NCBI GenBank assembly: GCA_903835655.1
Contig: CAILNT010000020.1
Span: 1 to 48,810 of the forward strand
DNA length: 48,810 bases
Direction of reading: 5' to 3'
DNA from: an uncultured Pseudomonadota bacterium
Lineage (GTDB): Bacteria > Pseudomonadota > Gammaproteobacteria > Burkholderiales > Thiobacillaceae
Shown here piece by piece: positions 10,181 to 17,822 of the stretch. The translations under genes and the position numbers were made by a program. The notes below the pieces were generated by a model. The model was given only the letters and a program-made list of their open reading frames with translations, did no database searches and was not told where the DNA came from. The number at the start of each line of letters is the position of its first letter. Within the stretch, counting starts at the first letter, position 1.

Positions 10181-10915
10181 ATGTCTCGCTTCTATTGTGA
10201 TCTCACTCTCGCCCCAGGCCTGACCGTGGCGTTGCCCGACGCGGTCGCCCGCCACGCCTTGGGGGCCAGGCGTCTGCGGGCCGGGAGCGACGTGGTCCTG
10301 TTCAATGGCGATGGCGCGGAATACGCCGGCGTGCTCGAGAGCGCGGGTGGCCGTGGGGCCAGCGTGCGTCTCGAGCGACGCCTGGAACCCGTGCGGGAGT
10401 CGTCGCTGCGGGTGCACCTGGCGCAGGGCATTTCCAGCGGCGAGCGCATGGATTACACGCTACAGAAAGCCGTGGAACTGGGTGTGGCCGCAATCCAGCC
10501 CATCTTGATGCGGCGCACCGTGGTACGCCTGTCCGAGGACAAGGCGCAGCGCCGCCTCGCGCACTGGCAGGGTGTGGTGATTTCGGCCTGCGAGCAATGC
10601 GGGCGCAACGTCCTGCCGCCAGTCGCCGAGATCCAGGAATTCGTGGCGTGGCTGCCCGGTCTGAACACGGCAGCGCTCGGGCTGAAACTCCTGCTCGACC
10701 CCGGGGGCGAACTTTGCCTGCGCGACCTGCCGCCGCCTGTCTCGCCCATCCTCTTGCTCGCGGGCCCGGAAGGCGGCTTCGACCCGGCCGAGCGCAAGCT
10801 GGCGTTGGCCGCCGGGTTTCGCGGCCTGCGCCTGGGGCCGCGCGTCCTGCGTACCGAAACGGCGGCGCTGGCGGCATTGGCGGCGATGCAGGCGGTGTGG
10901 GGCGATTTTGTGTGA
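10181..10915 (+). CDS. rsmE: 16S rRNA (uracil(1498)-N(3))-methyltransferase
   Basis: A 244-residue SPOUT-class methyltransferase that methylates N3 of U1498 in helix 44 of 16S rRNA (30S subunit). Visible are the PUA-like N-terminal part (SRFYCDL...VARHALGARRLRAG...LFNGDG) and the knotted SAM-binding C-terminal part with LLAGPEGGFDPAE and LGPRVLRTETAALAAL. Length matches E. coli RsmE (243). Start ATG at 10181. It is followed after 66 bases by argA. Confidence 0.95.
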   Translation: MSRFYCDLTLAPGLTVALPDAVARHALGARRLRAGSDVVLFNGDGAEYAGVLESAGGRGASVRLERRLEPVRESSLRVHLAQGISSGERMDYTLQKAVELGVAAIQPILMRRTVVRLSEDKAQRRLAHWQGVVISACEQCGRNVLPPVAEIQEFVAWLPGLNTAALGLKLLLDPGGELCLRDLPPPVSPILLLAGPEGGFDPAERKLALAAGFRGLRLGPRVLRTETAALAALAAMQAVWGDFV

Positions 10916-10981
10916 CTCACCTCAAGTTCTCCGGCCCGATGCCGTAAAGCTTGCGATCATGGTCGGATAGGGGAGTCGGGG

Positions 10982-12313
10982 ATGGGCAGATCGGGCGAAG
11001 CCAAAGCCTTGGGCGTCAGCGCGTTCGTCGCATGGTTTCGCGCGGCCGCGCCTTACATCCATGCATTTCGCGGCAAGATCTTCGTCCTGGCTTTCGGCGG
11101 CGACGCCATGCTGCGCGAGGACTTCGTCGACCTGATCTACGACATCAACCTGCTCAACGCCCTGGGCGTTCGCCTGGTGCTGGTGCATGGTGTGCGGCCA
11201 CAAGTGGAAGAAAGACTGACGACCGAGGCACACTACGTGCGGGGACGCCGGGTGACCGATGCCGAGGCACTGGAACACGTCAAGGACGCGGTCGGCTCGG
11301 TGCGGGTGGACATCGAGAGCCTGCTCTCGGTGGGACTGCCCAATACCCCCATGGCCGGAGCCGATATCCGCGTCGCCTCCGGCAATTACGTCACCGCGCA
11401 GCCGGCAGGCGTGGTCGAGGGCGTCGACTTGCAGTTCACCGGCGATGTACGCAAGATCGCCGTGGCAGCCATCCGCGCCCGTCTCGATGCCGGCGAGATC
11501 GTGCTGCTCTCGCCGCTCGGATACTCCCCCACCGGAGAAGTATTCAACCTGACCCTGGAGGAAGTGGCCACCCAAGCTGCCATCGCCCTCTGTGCGGAAA
11601 AACTGGTCTTCATCCTCGACCACGGCGACAGCGTCGACGCCCGTGGGCAGCGCATCAACCGGGTCACCGCGGCCCAGGTGCCGAGGCTGCTGCGCGACCT
11701 GCCGGAAGGCGACATGAAGCTGTATCTGCCGCATGCCGCCCATGCCTGCAAGAAAGGGGTGGCGAAGGTGCACCTCATCAGCGCGGATGTCGATGGCGCG
11801 GTCCTGATGGAACTGTTCACCCATGCCGGCGTCGGCACCATGGTCACGCGACAGTCGGTAGAGAACCTGCGGACGGCGGGCATCGACGATGTCGGCGGCA
11901 TCCTCTCCGTGATCGAACCCCTGGAGACCGATGGCATCCTGGTGCGGCGTTCGCGCGAACGCCTGGAGCAGGAAGTGGAGCGATTCTTCGTCGACGAACT
12001 GGATGGCGTCATCGTCGGCTGTGTGGCGCTCTACCCCTTCCCCGAGGCGAGTGCCGGCGAGATGGCCTGCCTGGCGGTCGCGTCGCAATTCCAGGGCTGC
12101 GGGCGCGGCGATGCCCTGCTGGGCGCGGTCGAAGACGCCGCACGGGAACTCGGCCTGACCCAGTTATTCGTCCTCACCACGCGCACCGCGCACTGGTTCA
12201 TCGAGCGCGGCTTCGCGCTGGGCGGGCCGGAAGATCTGCCGGCGCCGCGCCAGGCCATGTACAACTGGCAGCGCCGCTCCAAGGTTCTGGTGAAGAAACT
12301 GGAGCCGTCATGA
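10982..12313 (+). CDS. argA: N-acetylglutamate synthase
   Basis: A 443-residue enzyme catalysing acetyl-CoA plus glutamate to N-acetylglutamate, the first step of arginine synthesis. The N-terminal amino-acid-kinase-like domain (about 20-290, with FVLAFGGDAML, LVLVHGVRPQV and GYSPTGE) normally binds arginine for feedback inhibition. The C-terminal GNAT domain (about 300-443) contains CLAVASQFQGCGRGDALL and the typical ending YNWQRRSKVLVKKL. Length is identical to E. coli ArgA. A GGGGAG-like site precedes the ATG at 10982. Its TGA overlaps the start of the diguanylate cyclase gene (ATGA), implying translational coupling. Confidence 0.95.
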   Translation: MGRSGEAKALGVSAFVAWFRAAAPYIHAFRGKIFVLAFGGDAMLREDFVDLIYDINLLNALGVRLVLVHGVRPQVEERLTTEAHYVRGRRVTDAEALEHVKDAVGSVRVDIESLLSVGLPNTPMAGADIRVASGNYVTAQPAGVVEGVDLQFTGDVRKIAVAAIRARLDAGEIVLLSPLGYSPTGEVFNLTLEEVATQAAIALCAEKLVFILDHGDSVDARGQRINRVTAAQVPRLLRDLPEGDMKLYLPHAAHACKKGVAKVHLISADVDGAVLMELFTHAGVGTMVTRQSVENLRTAGIDDVGGILSVIEPLETDGILVRRSRERLEQEVERFFVDELDGVIVGCVALYPFPEASAGEMACLAVASQFQGCGRGDALLGAVEDAARELGLTQLFVLTTRTAHWFIERGFALGGPEDLPAPRQAMYNWQRRSKVLVKKLEPS

Positions 12314-13272
12314 CCCCGTTGCAACAAGGTCATGCCGCCACGCTGGCGCGCGTGCATGATCTCGATCGCGCCATCGCCAACCACACGACCTGGCTGGCGC
12401 GCTTCAACCGGCAACTGATCTGCCGGGAAGAGGCCGCGACCGCCGACCTGGCGCTCGATGCCCATACCCGCTGTCGCTTCGGCGCCTGGCTCTACGCCGA
12501 GGACGAGGCGGGAATGCGTTCCGATCTGGCGGATGCAGCCGGCCTGGCCGAGATCGAGGTCACGCATCGTTCGATGCACGACATCGCCCGCCACCTGCTG
12601 ACTCGCCAGGCGAGCGGCGCGTCTCTGCCCGGGGCCGACTACGACGCCTTCACCGCCATCGCCAGCCGCTTCCGGCAATTGCTGCGTCGCCTGGAACTCG
12701 ACCTCATGAGTCGCTTGGGCGCGGTGGACAGCCTCACCGGAGTATGGAACCGGCAGGCCGTAAACCTGCGTCTGGCCGAGGAAATCGAGCGGATGCAACG
12801 CACCCACCAGCCCTGCGCCGTCTGCTATGCGGATCTGGACGACTTCGGCCGCTTCAACGCGGCGCACGGACAGCGCCTGGGCGACGCCATGTTGAAAGCC
12901 GTTGCCGCCTTCTTCACCGGCCATTTACGTCGCTACGACAGCGTCTTCCGCATCGGCGGCGAAGAATTCCTGTTCTGCCTGCCCAGCAGCGACATCGCCC
13001 AGGCCGGCGTCCTGATCGATCGCCTGCGCGTCAGCCTGGCCACCCACCACTTCGCACTGGAAGGCCTGCCCCTGACGATCACCGCATCCTTCGGGGTCGT
13101 CGCCCTGGAACCCGTGTTCTTCATCGACGAGACCCTGGAGCGTGTCGAACGCGCCCAACTCATCGCCCGCGCGGAGGGCGGCAACCAGGTCTGCGTCTGG
13201 CGCGACGAGTGGGAAAGGCAGCCGGATCCCGAGCACTCGACGGACAATCCGACGACTCGCCCTCCGGGGTAG
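12310..13272 (+). CDS. CZB-GGDEF diguanylate cyclase (DgcZ-like zinc sensor)
   Basis: A 320-residue cytosolic protein. Residues about 15-130 form a CZB (chemoreceptor zinc-binding) domain with candidate Zn ligands H25 (HTTW), C55 (CRFGAW), H86 and H90 (HRSMH), the spacing seen in E. coli DgcZ (YdeH). Residues about 137-300 form the GGDEF domain: substrate loop DLDDFGRFN, active-site GGEEF (216-220), and an inhibitory RxxD site (RRYD, 207-210) just upstream. It should make cyclic di-GMP from two GTP, with activity lowered by zinc binding if it behaves like DgcZ. The ATG at 12310 overlaps the argA stop. The last 15 residues are a polar tail. The rnpB gene follows about 100 bases later. Confidence 0.9.
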   Translation: MTPLQQGHAATLARVHDLDRAIANHTTWLARFNRQLICREEAATADLALDAHTRCRFGAWLYAEDEAGMRSDLADAAGLAEIEVTHRSMHDIARHLLTRQASGASLPGADYDAFTAIASRFRQLLRRLELDLMSRLGAVDSLTGVWNRQAVNLRLAEEIERMQRTHQPCAVCYADLDDFGRFNAAHGQRLGDAMLKAVAAFFTGHLRRYDSVFRIGGEEFLFCLPSSDIAQAGVLIDRLRVSLATHHFALEGLPLTITASFGVVALEPVFFIDETLERVERAQLIARAEGGNQVCVWRDEWERQPDPEHSTDNPTTRPPG

Positions 13273-13355
13273 GCTTTTCCTTCCTCGCGGCTTGCCCGGC
13301 AAGCACACGGCCGTGTGGCGGCTCCCCGCAACTGGTCGCCAGAACCCCGGTCCCG

Positions 13356-13361
13356 TATACT
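13356..13361 (+). promoter_or_regulatory. Candidate -10 box of rnpB promoter
   Basis: TATACT lies 8 bases before the rnpB 5' end (about 13369), a good distance for a stable-RNA start. A -35 box at 17 bases (TGGTCG, 13333-13338) is weak. Confidence 0.4.
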
Positions 13362-13368
13362 GCGCCCC

Positions 13369-13811
13369 GGAGTTGGCCAGGCAGCCGCTGTGCGGGCAAC
13401 CGCATGGAGGAAAGTCCGGGCTCCATAGGGCAGGGTGCCAGGTAACGCCTGGGCGCTATAAGTCGAAAGACCCAAGGCGACGGAAAGTGCAACAGAGAGC
13501 AGACCGCCGATGGTCCTGACTTTGACGCCGTGAGGCGGAAAAGTCTTCCCTGAAGGGGGTAACCCCAACGGGGAACCCCCTTCAGGGTGGACACAGGCAA
13601 GGGTGAAACGGTGCGGTAAGAGCGCACCGCGGACGTGGCAACACGGACGGCACGGTAAACCCCACCCGGAGCAAGGCCAAATAGGCAGGCGCGTCTTTTT
13701 GACATCGGCGGCCCGCCGAGCCTGCGGGTAGGCTGCTAGAGGCGACGGGCGACCGTCGTCCCAGATGAATGGCTGCCCACGACAGAACCCGGCTTATCGG
13801 CCAACTCCACC
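13369..13811 (+). ncRNA. rnpB: RNase P RNA, bacterial class A
   Basis: The catalytic RNA of ribonuclease P, which removes 5' leaders of pre-tRNAs. Conserved regions appear in order: 5' GAGGAAAGTCCGGGC (about 13405), AACAGAGAGCAGACCGCC (13489), GGTAAACCCCACC near 13657, and 3' AGATGAATGGCTG with ACAGAACCCGGCTTA (about 13763-13796). The ends GAGTTGGCCAGG and ATCGGCCAACTCC pair, forming P1. An extended hairpin CCCTGAAGGGGGT/ACCCCCTTCAGGG (13548-13587) probably makes up P12. The exact 5' and 3' ends are estimated from the P1 pairing. Confidence 0.95.
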
Positions 13812-13899
13812 TCACCCGCCGGCGAATCGAAGAAGTGCGGCTTGCGTGCGTAAACCTGCGGGGCACACAATCCAGCCGCCTGACCTCCTCCCCGACGTG

Positions 13900-14856
13900 A
13901 TGAATCCAACCCCCAACACAGCCGCCGCCACTTTCCTTGCCTTCGATGGCGTGGTCAAGGCGTATCCGGGAACACGCCGGCGCGCGCTCGACGGGGTGAC
14001 GCTATCCGTTCCCAGGGGCGCGTTCTTCGGCCTTCTGGGGCCGAACGGCGCGGGCAAGACCACGCTATTGTCCATGCTGGTCGGCCGTATCGCGCCGGAT
14101 GCGGGCAGCGTGCGCGTGGGCGGCCGCGCCATCGGCCGCGAGGTACTGGCGACGATCGGCATGTCTCCCCAGGAACCCGCCATCTATCCGACCCTGAGCG
14201 CTCGCGAGAATCTGGAATATTTCGGGCGCATGCAGGGGCTGCGCGGCGCCCATCTGAAAGAGCGCGTACAGTTCTGCCTGGATCTGGCCGAAATCAGCGA
14301 TGCCGCGGACCGCCGCGTCGAACAGTTTTCCGGCGGGTACAAGCGCCGCCTCAATCTGGTGATCGCGCTCATCCATGAGCCGGAAATCCTCCTGCTGGAC
14401 GAGACCACCGTCGCCATCGACCCACATTCCCGCTCATTGATCCACCAGCGCCTGCGCGAATTGCACGCCAGCGGCGTCACCATCGTGCTCTCCACGCACT
14501 ACATGGAAGAGGCCGAGCAGCTTTGCCAGGAGATCGCGATCATGAATCACGGGCGACTTGTGATCCAGGGTCGGGTCGAGGCCCTGCTGGCGGCGCAGGC
14601 CAACGATACGCTGGTGCTGATGCTGGATCGGGAGCCTCCCCTGGCGTTGCTCGCGCGGCTGCAAGCCACCCCTGGCCTGCGCGACGTGGTCGTCGAAGGC
14701 CGCCGCATCCTGGCCTCGGCATCGCCGCAACGGCTAGGCGCCCTTCTGGAACTCCTGCGCGAGTCGGGCGTCGAGGCGCGGTCCCTCGCTTACGGAGGCG
14801 GAAGCCTGGAGCAGATGTTTCTGAACCTCACGGGAGCCGAGCAGGAGGCCGCATGA
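13900..14856 (+). CDS. ABC transporter ATP-binding protein (ABC-2 exporter type)
   Basis: A 318-residue ATPase that powers the membrane protein encoded next. Walker A is GPNGAGKTT (about residue 48), the signature is FSGGYKRR, Walker B is ILLLDE, and the H-loop is STHYMEE. After Walker B the sequence reads DETTVAID where most relatives have DEPT. The C-terminal 90 residues are a small regulatory extension common in drug/antibiotic or lipid exporters of this class (CcmA/NatA-like). The start ATG at 13900 follows an in-frame GTG at 13897; homology favours one of these over the longer open frame, which runs into rnpB. The stop overlaps the permease start (ATGA). Confidence 0.88.
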   Translation: MNPTPNTAAATFLAFDGVVKAYPGTRRRALDGVTLSVPRGAFFGLLGPNGAGKTTLLSMLVGRIAPDAGSVRVGGRAIGREVLATIGMSPQEPAIYPTLSARENLEYFGRMQGLRGAHLKERVQFCLDLAEISDAADRRVEQFSGGYKRRLNLVIALIHEPEILLLDETTVAIDPHSRSLIHQRLRELHASGVTIVLSTHYMEEAEQLCQEIAIMNHGRLVIQGRVEALLAAQANDTLVLMLDREPPLALLARLQATPGLRDVVVEGRRILASASPQRLGALLELLRESGVEARSLAYGGGSLEQMFLNLTGAEQEAA

Positions 14857-16121
14857 ATCTCAGCCACTTCGCCATGTTCCTCGCCAGCGTATGGAAGGAG
14901 ATGCGTGTCATCTCGCGGGATCGGCTGGCCCTGGTCGTGTTTTTCGTCATGCCGGTCCTGTTCGTGCTGATCCTCTCGCTGGCCCTGCGTGACGCCTTCG
15001 GTGAGCGTCCCGGCGCGGGCTTCGCCGTGCTGGTCGCGGATGCGGATGGCGGCACTGTCGGCCAGGCCGTGGTGGAGGCCTTGCGCGGCAACCCGCATCT
15101 GCGGCTGGTGCTGGGCGGGCACTACAGCGAGCAGGATATCCGCCAGGCTGTGCGCGAGGGACGCTACAAATTCGCGGTGCTGATTCCCGCGGAAGCCAGT
15201 GCCCGTGCGCGTCGGCGCGTGGCGGACATCGCCGCGGGGGTGCCCGCGGATCTGGTGATGGAGCCGCCAGTCGAGTTGCGCCTGCTCTCGGACCCGGCCC
15301 TGCGCGGGGATTACCGGGTCGTCCTGGAGGGGGGGCTCAACCTGGCGCTGTACGCGGCCGAGATGAAGCTCGCCCGCTTGCAACTGGAAAAGAACCTGCG
15401 CGCCCTGATGGGGAAGGCTGCTCTGACGTTACCGCAGCCAAACGACGTCCATGTGTTCTCGCCCGTGCGCCACGAGTCCGTGTCCGGTGGGCGGGGCGGG
15501 CAACTTCCCACCTCCGTGCAGCAGAACGCACCGGCCTGGACCCTGCTGGCCATGTTTTTCCTCACCGTGCCGCTGTCCGTTTCCTTCATCCGCGAGCGGG
15601 AACAGGGCAGCCTGTTCCGCTTGCAGGCCATGGCGGTGCCGAGCTGGGTCGTCCTGGGTGGCAAGGCCGCACTGTTTTTCGGCATCAACCAGATCCAGAT
15701 GGCCTTGATCCTCGCCGCCAGTGTTTACGTCCTGCCGCTGCTAGGCGGCGACCGCCTCGACCCGGGGCAGCACCCCACGGCCCTGCTGTTGCTGGGCGGA
15801 TCGGCCAGCCTCGCGGCCATCGGCTTCGGCATCCTGGTGGCCCTCTACGCCCGGACCGCCGAGCAAGCCACCAGCTTCAGCGCGGCGGCCATCATGATCA
15901 TGGCGGCACTGGGCGGCGTTCTGGTGCCCAAGGCGGTGATGCCTCTGTTCATGCAACAGGTGTCCGTGGTGTCCCCGCTGGCCTGGGGGCTGGATGGCTT
16001 TCTGGAGGTCTTCGTGCGGGGCGGGTCGATTCGCGACGTATTGCCCGACGCGGCCAGGCTGATCGCCTTCTCCGCCCTCTGTCACGGCATCGCCAGGTTG
16101 CGCTACGAGCGCAGGATCTGA
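14853..16121 (+). CDS. ABC-2 type transporter permease
   Basis: A 422-residue inner-membrane protein with the ABC-2 layout: one transmembrane helix near 25-45 (LALVVFFVMPVLFVLILSLAL), a large periplasmic domain (about 50-225), then five hydrophobic segments from about 228 (TLLAMFFLTVPLSVSFI) to the C-terminus near 420. The segment SFIREREQGSLFRLQAMAVP between the second and third helices is the family coupling motif. It is translationally coupled to the ATPase gene (4-base overlap), so the two form a complete exporter. The substrate cannot be inferred; no accessory membrane-fusion protein is nearby. Confidence 0.9.
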   Translation: MNLSHFAMFLASVWKEMRVISRDRLALVVFFVMPVLFVLILSLALRDAFGERPGAGFAVLVADADGGTVGQAVVEALRGNPHLRLVLGGHYSEQDIRQAVREGRYKFAVLIPAEASARARRRVADIAAGVPADLVMEPPVELRLLSDPALRGDYRVVLEGGLNLALYAAEMKLARLQLEKNLRALMGKAALTLPQPNDVHVFSPVRHESVSGGRGGQLPTSVQQNAPAWTLLAMFFLTVPLSVSFIREREQGSLFRLQAMAVPSWVVLGGKAALFFGINQIQMALILAASVYVLPLLGGDRLDPGQHPTALLLLGGSASLAAIGFGILVALYARTAEQATSFSAAAIMIMAALGGVLVPKAVMPLFMQQVSVVSPLAWGLDGFLEVFVRGGSIRDVLPDAARLIAFSALCHGIARLRYERRI

Positions 16122-16139
16122 GTTCGGCCCGCGGACGGC

Positions 16140-16676
16140 CTATTTTTCCTGGCTGGCGCGCCGCAATATCTCTTCGGCCATGGCCTCGACCCTGGCACGG
16201 GTGTCTTTCTGCACGAGTTCGACGGACAGGTTCGCGGGCAAGGGAAAACCGGGAATCACCTCGGCGTGGTAATCGAGCCGCAGGGCGCCATCCTTGCCCG
16301 ATATCCGCCACTCGCCTTCCAGGAACATGACGTTGCCCTGAATCTTGCTGAAGCTGAGCTTGGTCTTCGGCTGCTCGACGACGTCGGCCAGTACCACGAT
16401 GGGGATGCCCGGCAGCCAGGGAAGCGAGCCGCGCTGGGCGATGCGCAAGGGCGTGCGCGAGACGATGCGTGAGACTTGCAGGTCGGGGAGGAAGCGCGCC
16501 CAGCCTTCATAGTCGGTGAGCGCTTCCCAGGCAAGCGCGCGGCTGGCCTGGACTTCCACGTCCCCCGAAACCTTGAAGCCATTCTGGGAAATCTGCGCAC
16601 TGACACGGGGTACGTCCTGGGCATGGCCAAGTTGCACCAGCAAGGCCAATAGAACAATGGCGACGAATCTAGGCAT
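16140..16676 (-). CDS. Secreted SRPBCC (START-fold) protein
   Basis: A 178-residue protein with a signal peptide (hydrophobic FVAIVLLALLVQL, cleavage after HAQ) and a polyketide-cyclase/START-type hydrophobic-ligand fold: VEVQASRALAWEALTDYEGWARFLPDL, then alternating strands with RIAQRG and GEWRIS, and a C-terminal helix (ELVQKDTRARVEAMAEEIL). Such proteins bind lipids or other hydrophobic molecules. The ATG at 16676 is chosen because it directly precedes the signal peptide; it lies inside the last codons of the upstream MlaF-like gene, so the two are translationally coupled. A periplasmic lipid-handling role alongside the ATPase is an inference. Confidence 0.85.
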   Translation of the reverse strand: MPRFVAIVLLALLVQLGHAQDVPRVSAQISQNGFKVSGDVEVQASRALAWEALTDYEGWARFLPDLQVSRIVSRTPLRIAQRGSLPWLPGIPIVVLADVVEQPKTKLSFSKIQGNVMFLEGEWRISGKDGALRLDYHAEVIPGFPLPANLSVELVQKDTRARVEAMAEEILRRASQEK

Positions 16677-17496
16677 GCCCTGATCCTGCTTGCGACTCAG
16701 CCCGAGCCAGGCCCAGGTCGCGGCGCAGCGGTTTCGCGGGGTAGTGGAAGTGCACCGGGCCATCCGGTTCGGCGTGGATGAACTGTTTCACGAAAGGATC
16801 TTCCGACGCGAGGATTTCCCTGGTCGAGCCTTCGGCGACGATCACACCCTCCGACAGGAAGTAGACGTAATCCACCACCTTGAGGGACTCGGAGACATCG
16901 TAGGTGACCACGATGGAGGAGACGCCGAGTGCGTCATTCAGGCGTCGCAGCAGGTTGGCGATGACGTTGAGGGAGATCGGATCGAGGCCGGCGAAGGGCT
17001 CATCGTACATGATCAGCATGGGGTCGAGGGCGATGGCGCGGGCCAGGGCGACGCGCCGTTCCATGCCGCCGGAGAGTTCGCGCGGCATCATGCCATGGGC
17101 GCCGCGCAAGCCGACGGCGTGCAGCTTCATCAGCACCAGGTCGCGGATCATGCGTTCGGGCAGGTCGGTGTGCTCGCGCATGGGAAAGGCGATGTTCTCG
17201 AAGACCGAGAGGTCGCTGAACAGGCCACTCACCTGGAACATGACCCCCATCTTGCGGCGCAGCCGGTAGAGGCCGTCGTTATCGAGGGCGTGTACGTCCT
17301 CCCCATCGACCAACACCTGGCCGCGTTCCGGCTTGAGTTGGCCGCTGATCAGGCGCAGCAATGTGCTCTTGCCACAGCCGCCCGTGCCCAGTACGGCCAC
17401 GGTCTTGCCCTGTGGAATGCGCAGGTTGATGCCGTTGAGAATCTTGCGCTTCTCATAAGAGAAATGCAGGTCGCGGATTTCGACGACGTTTTCCAT
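16669..17496 (-). CDS. MlaF-like ABC transporter ATP-binding protein
   Basis: A 275-residue ATPase resembling MlaF, the ATPase of the retrograde phospholipid transporter. Motifs: Walker A GTGGCGKST, the MlaF-typical Q-loop stretch VSGLFSDLSVFENIAFPMREHT, signature LSGGMERRVALARAIAL, Walker B LIMYDEP followed by FAGLDPIS. The H-loop position reads VVTYD, so the usual His is not evident there. The ATG at 17496 is set by homology (MENVVEIRDLHFSY). No MlaE permease, MlaD or MlaC homologue is adjacent; the only partner is a secreted START-fold protein overlapping its 3' end. The C-terminal tail beyond 255 is less conserved. It may serve a permease encoded elsewhere. Confidence 0.87.
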   Translation of the reverse strand: MENVVEIRDLHFSYEKRKILNGINLRIPQGKTVAVLGTGGCGKSTLLRLISGQLKPERGQVLVDGEDVHALDNDGLYRLRRKMGVMFQVSGLFSDLSVFENIAFPMREHTDLPERMIRDLVLMKLHAVGLRGAHGMMPRELSGGMERRVALARAIALDPMLIMYDEPFAGLDPISLNVIANLLRRLNDALGVSSIVVTYDVSESLKVVDYVYFLSEGVIVAEGSTREILASEDPFVKQFIHAEPDGPVHFHYPAKPLRRDLGLARAESQAGSGHA

Positions 17497-17822
17497 GGAC
17501 AAATCAACTCCCTTCGAGGCGCGCGGCCAGGATGGGCTCCGGATCGCGAAACAAAGGCGGAAGGTATGCGGCTGCCCCGCCCGGGTCAAGCGGTCCGCGC
17601 CTCACGGGGGAAATTTTGCACGCCGTCGCGACGCGTCCGCGTCCACCCGGCGCTGCCCTTCCCGTCCCCGGAACCGCGTTGCTGCCATTGCAGCCGGGCG
17701 GGTCCGGCGGCTCAAGCCGGCTCAGCGTGAGTGTAGCGGAACTCGATTTGGCTTCGAGCTGAAAAGGTGTTCTGATTCGACCGTTATGTTTACCTGAAAC
17801 AGCGTCGCCCAATCCATAGCCG
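17497..17822. other. Divergent intergenic region, no gene seen
   Basis: 326 bases between the divergent MlaF-like and kinase genes. It must hold both promoters, but I see no clear -35/-10 pair. A small hairpin CCGGC/GCCGG lies at about 17704-17720. Composition becomes AT-richer after about 17740, where the kinase promoter would be expected. Short open frames on both strands have no recognisable features. Confidence 0.4.
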
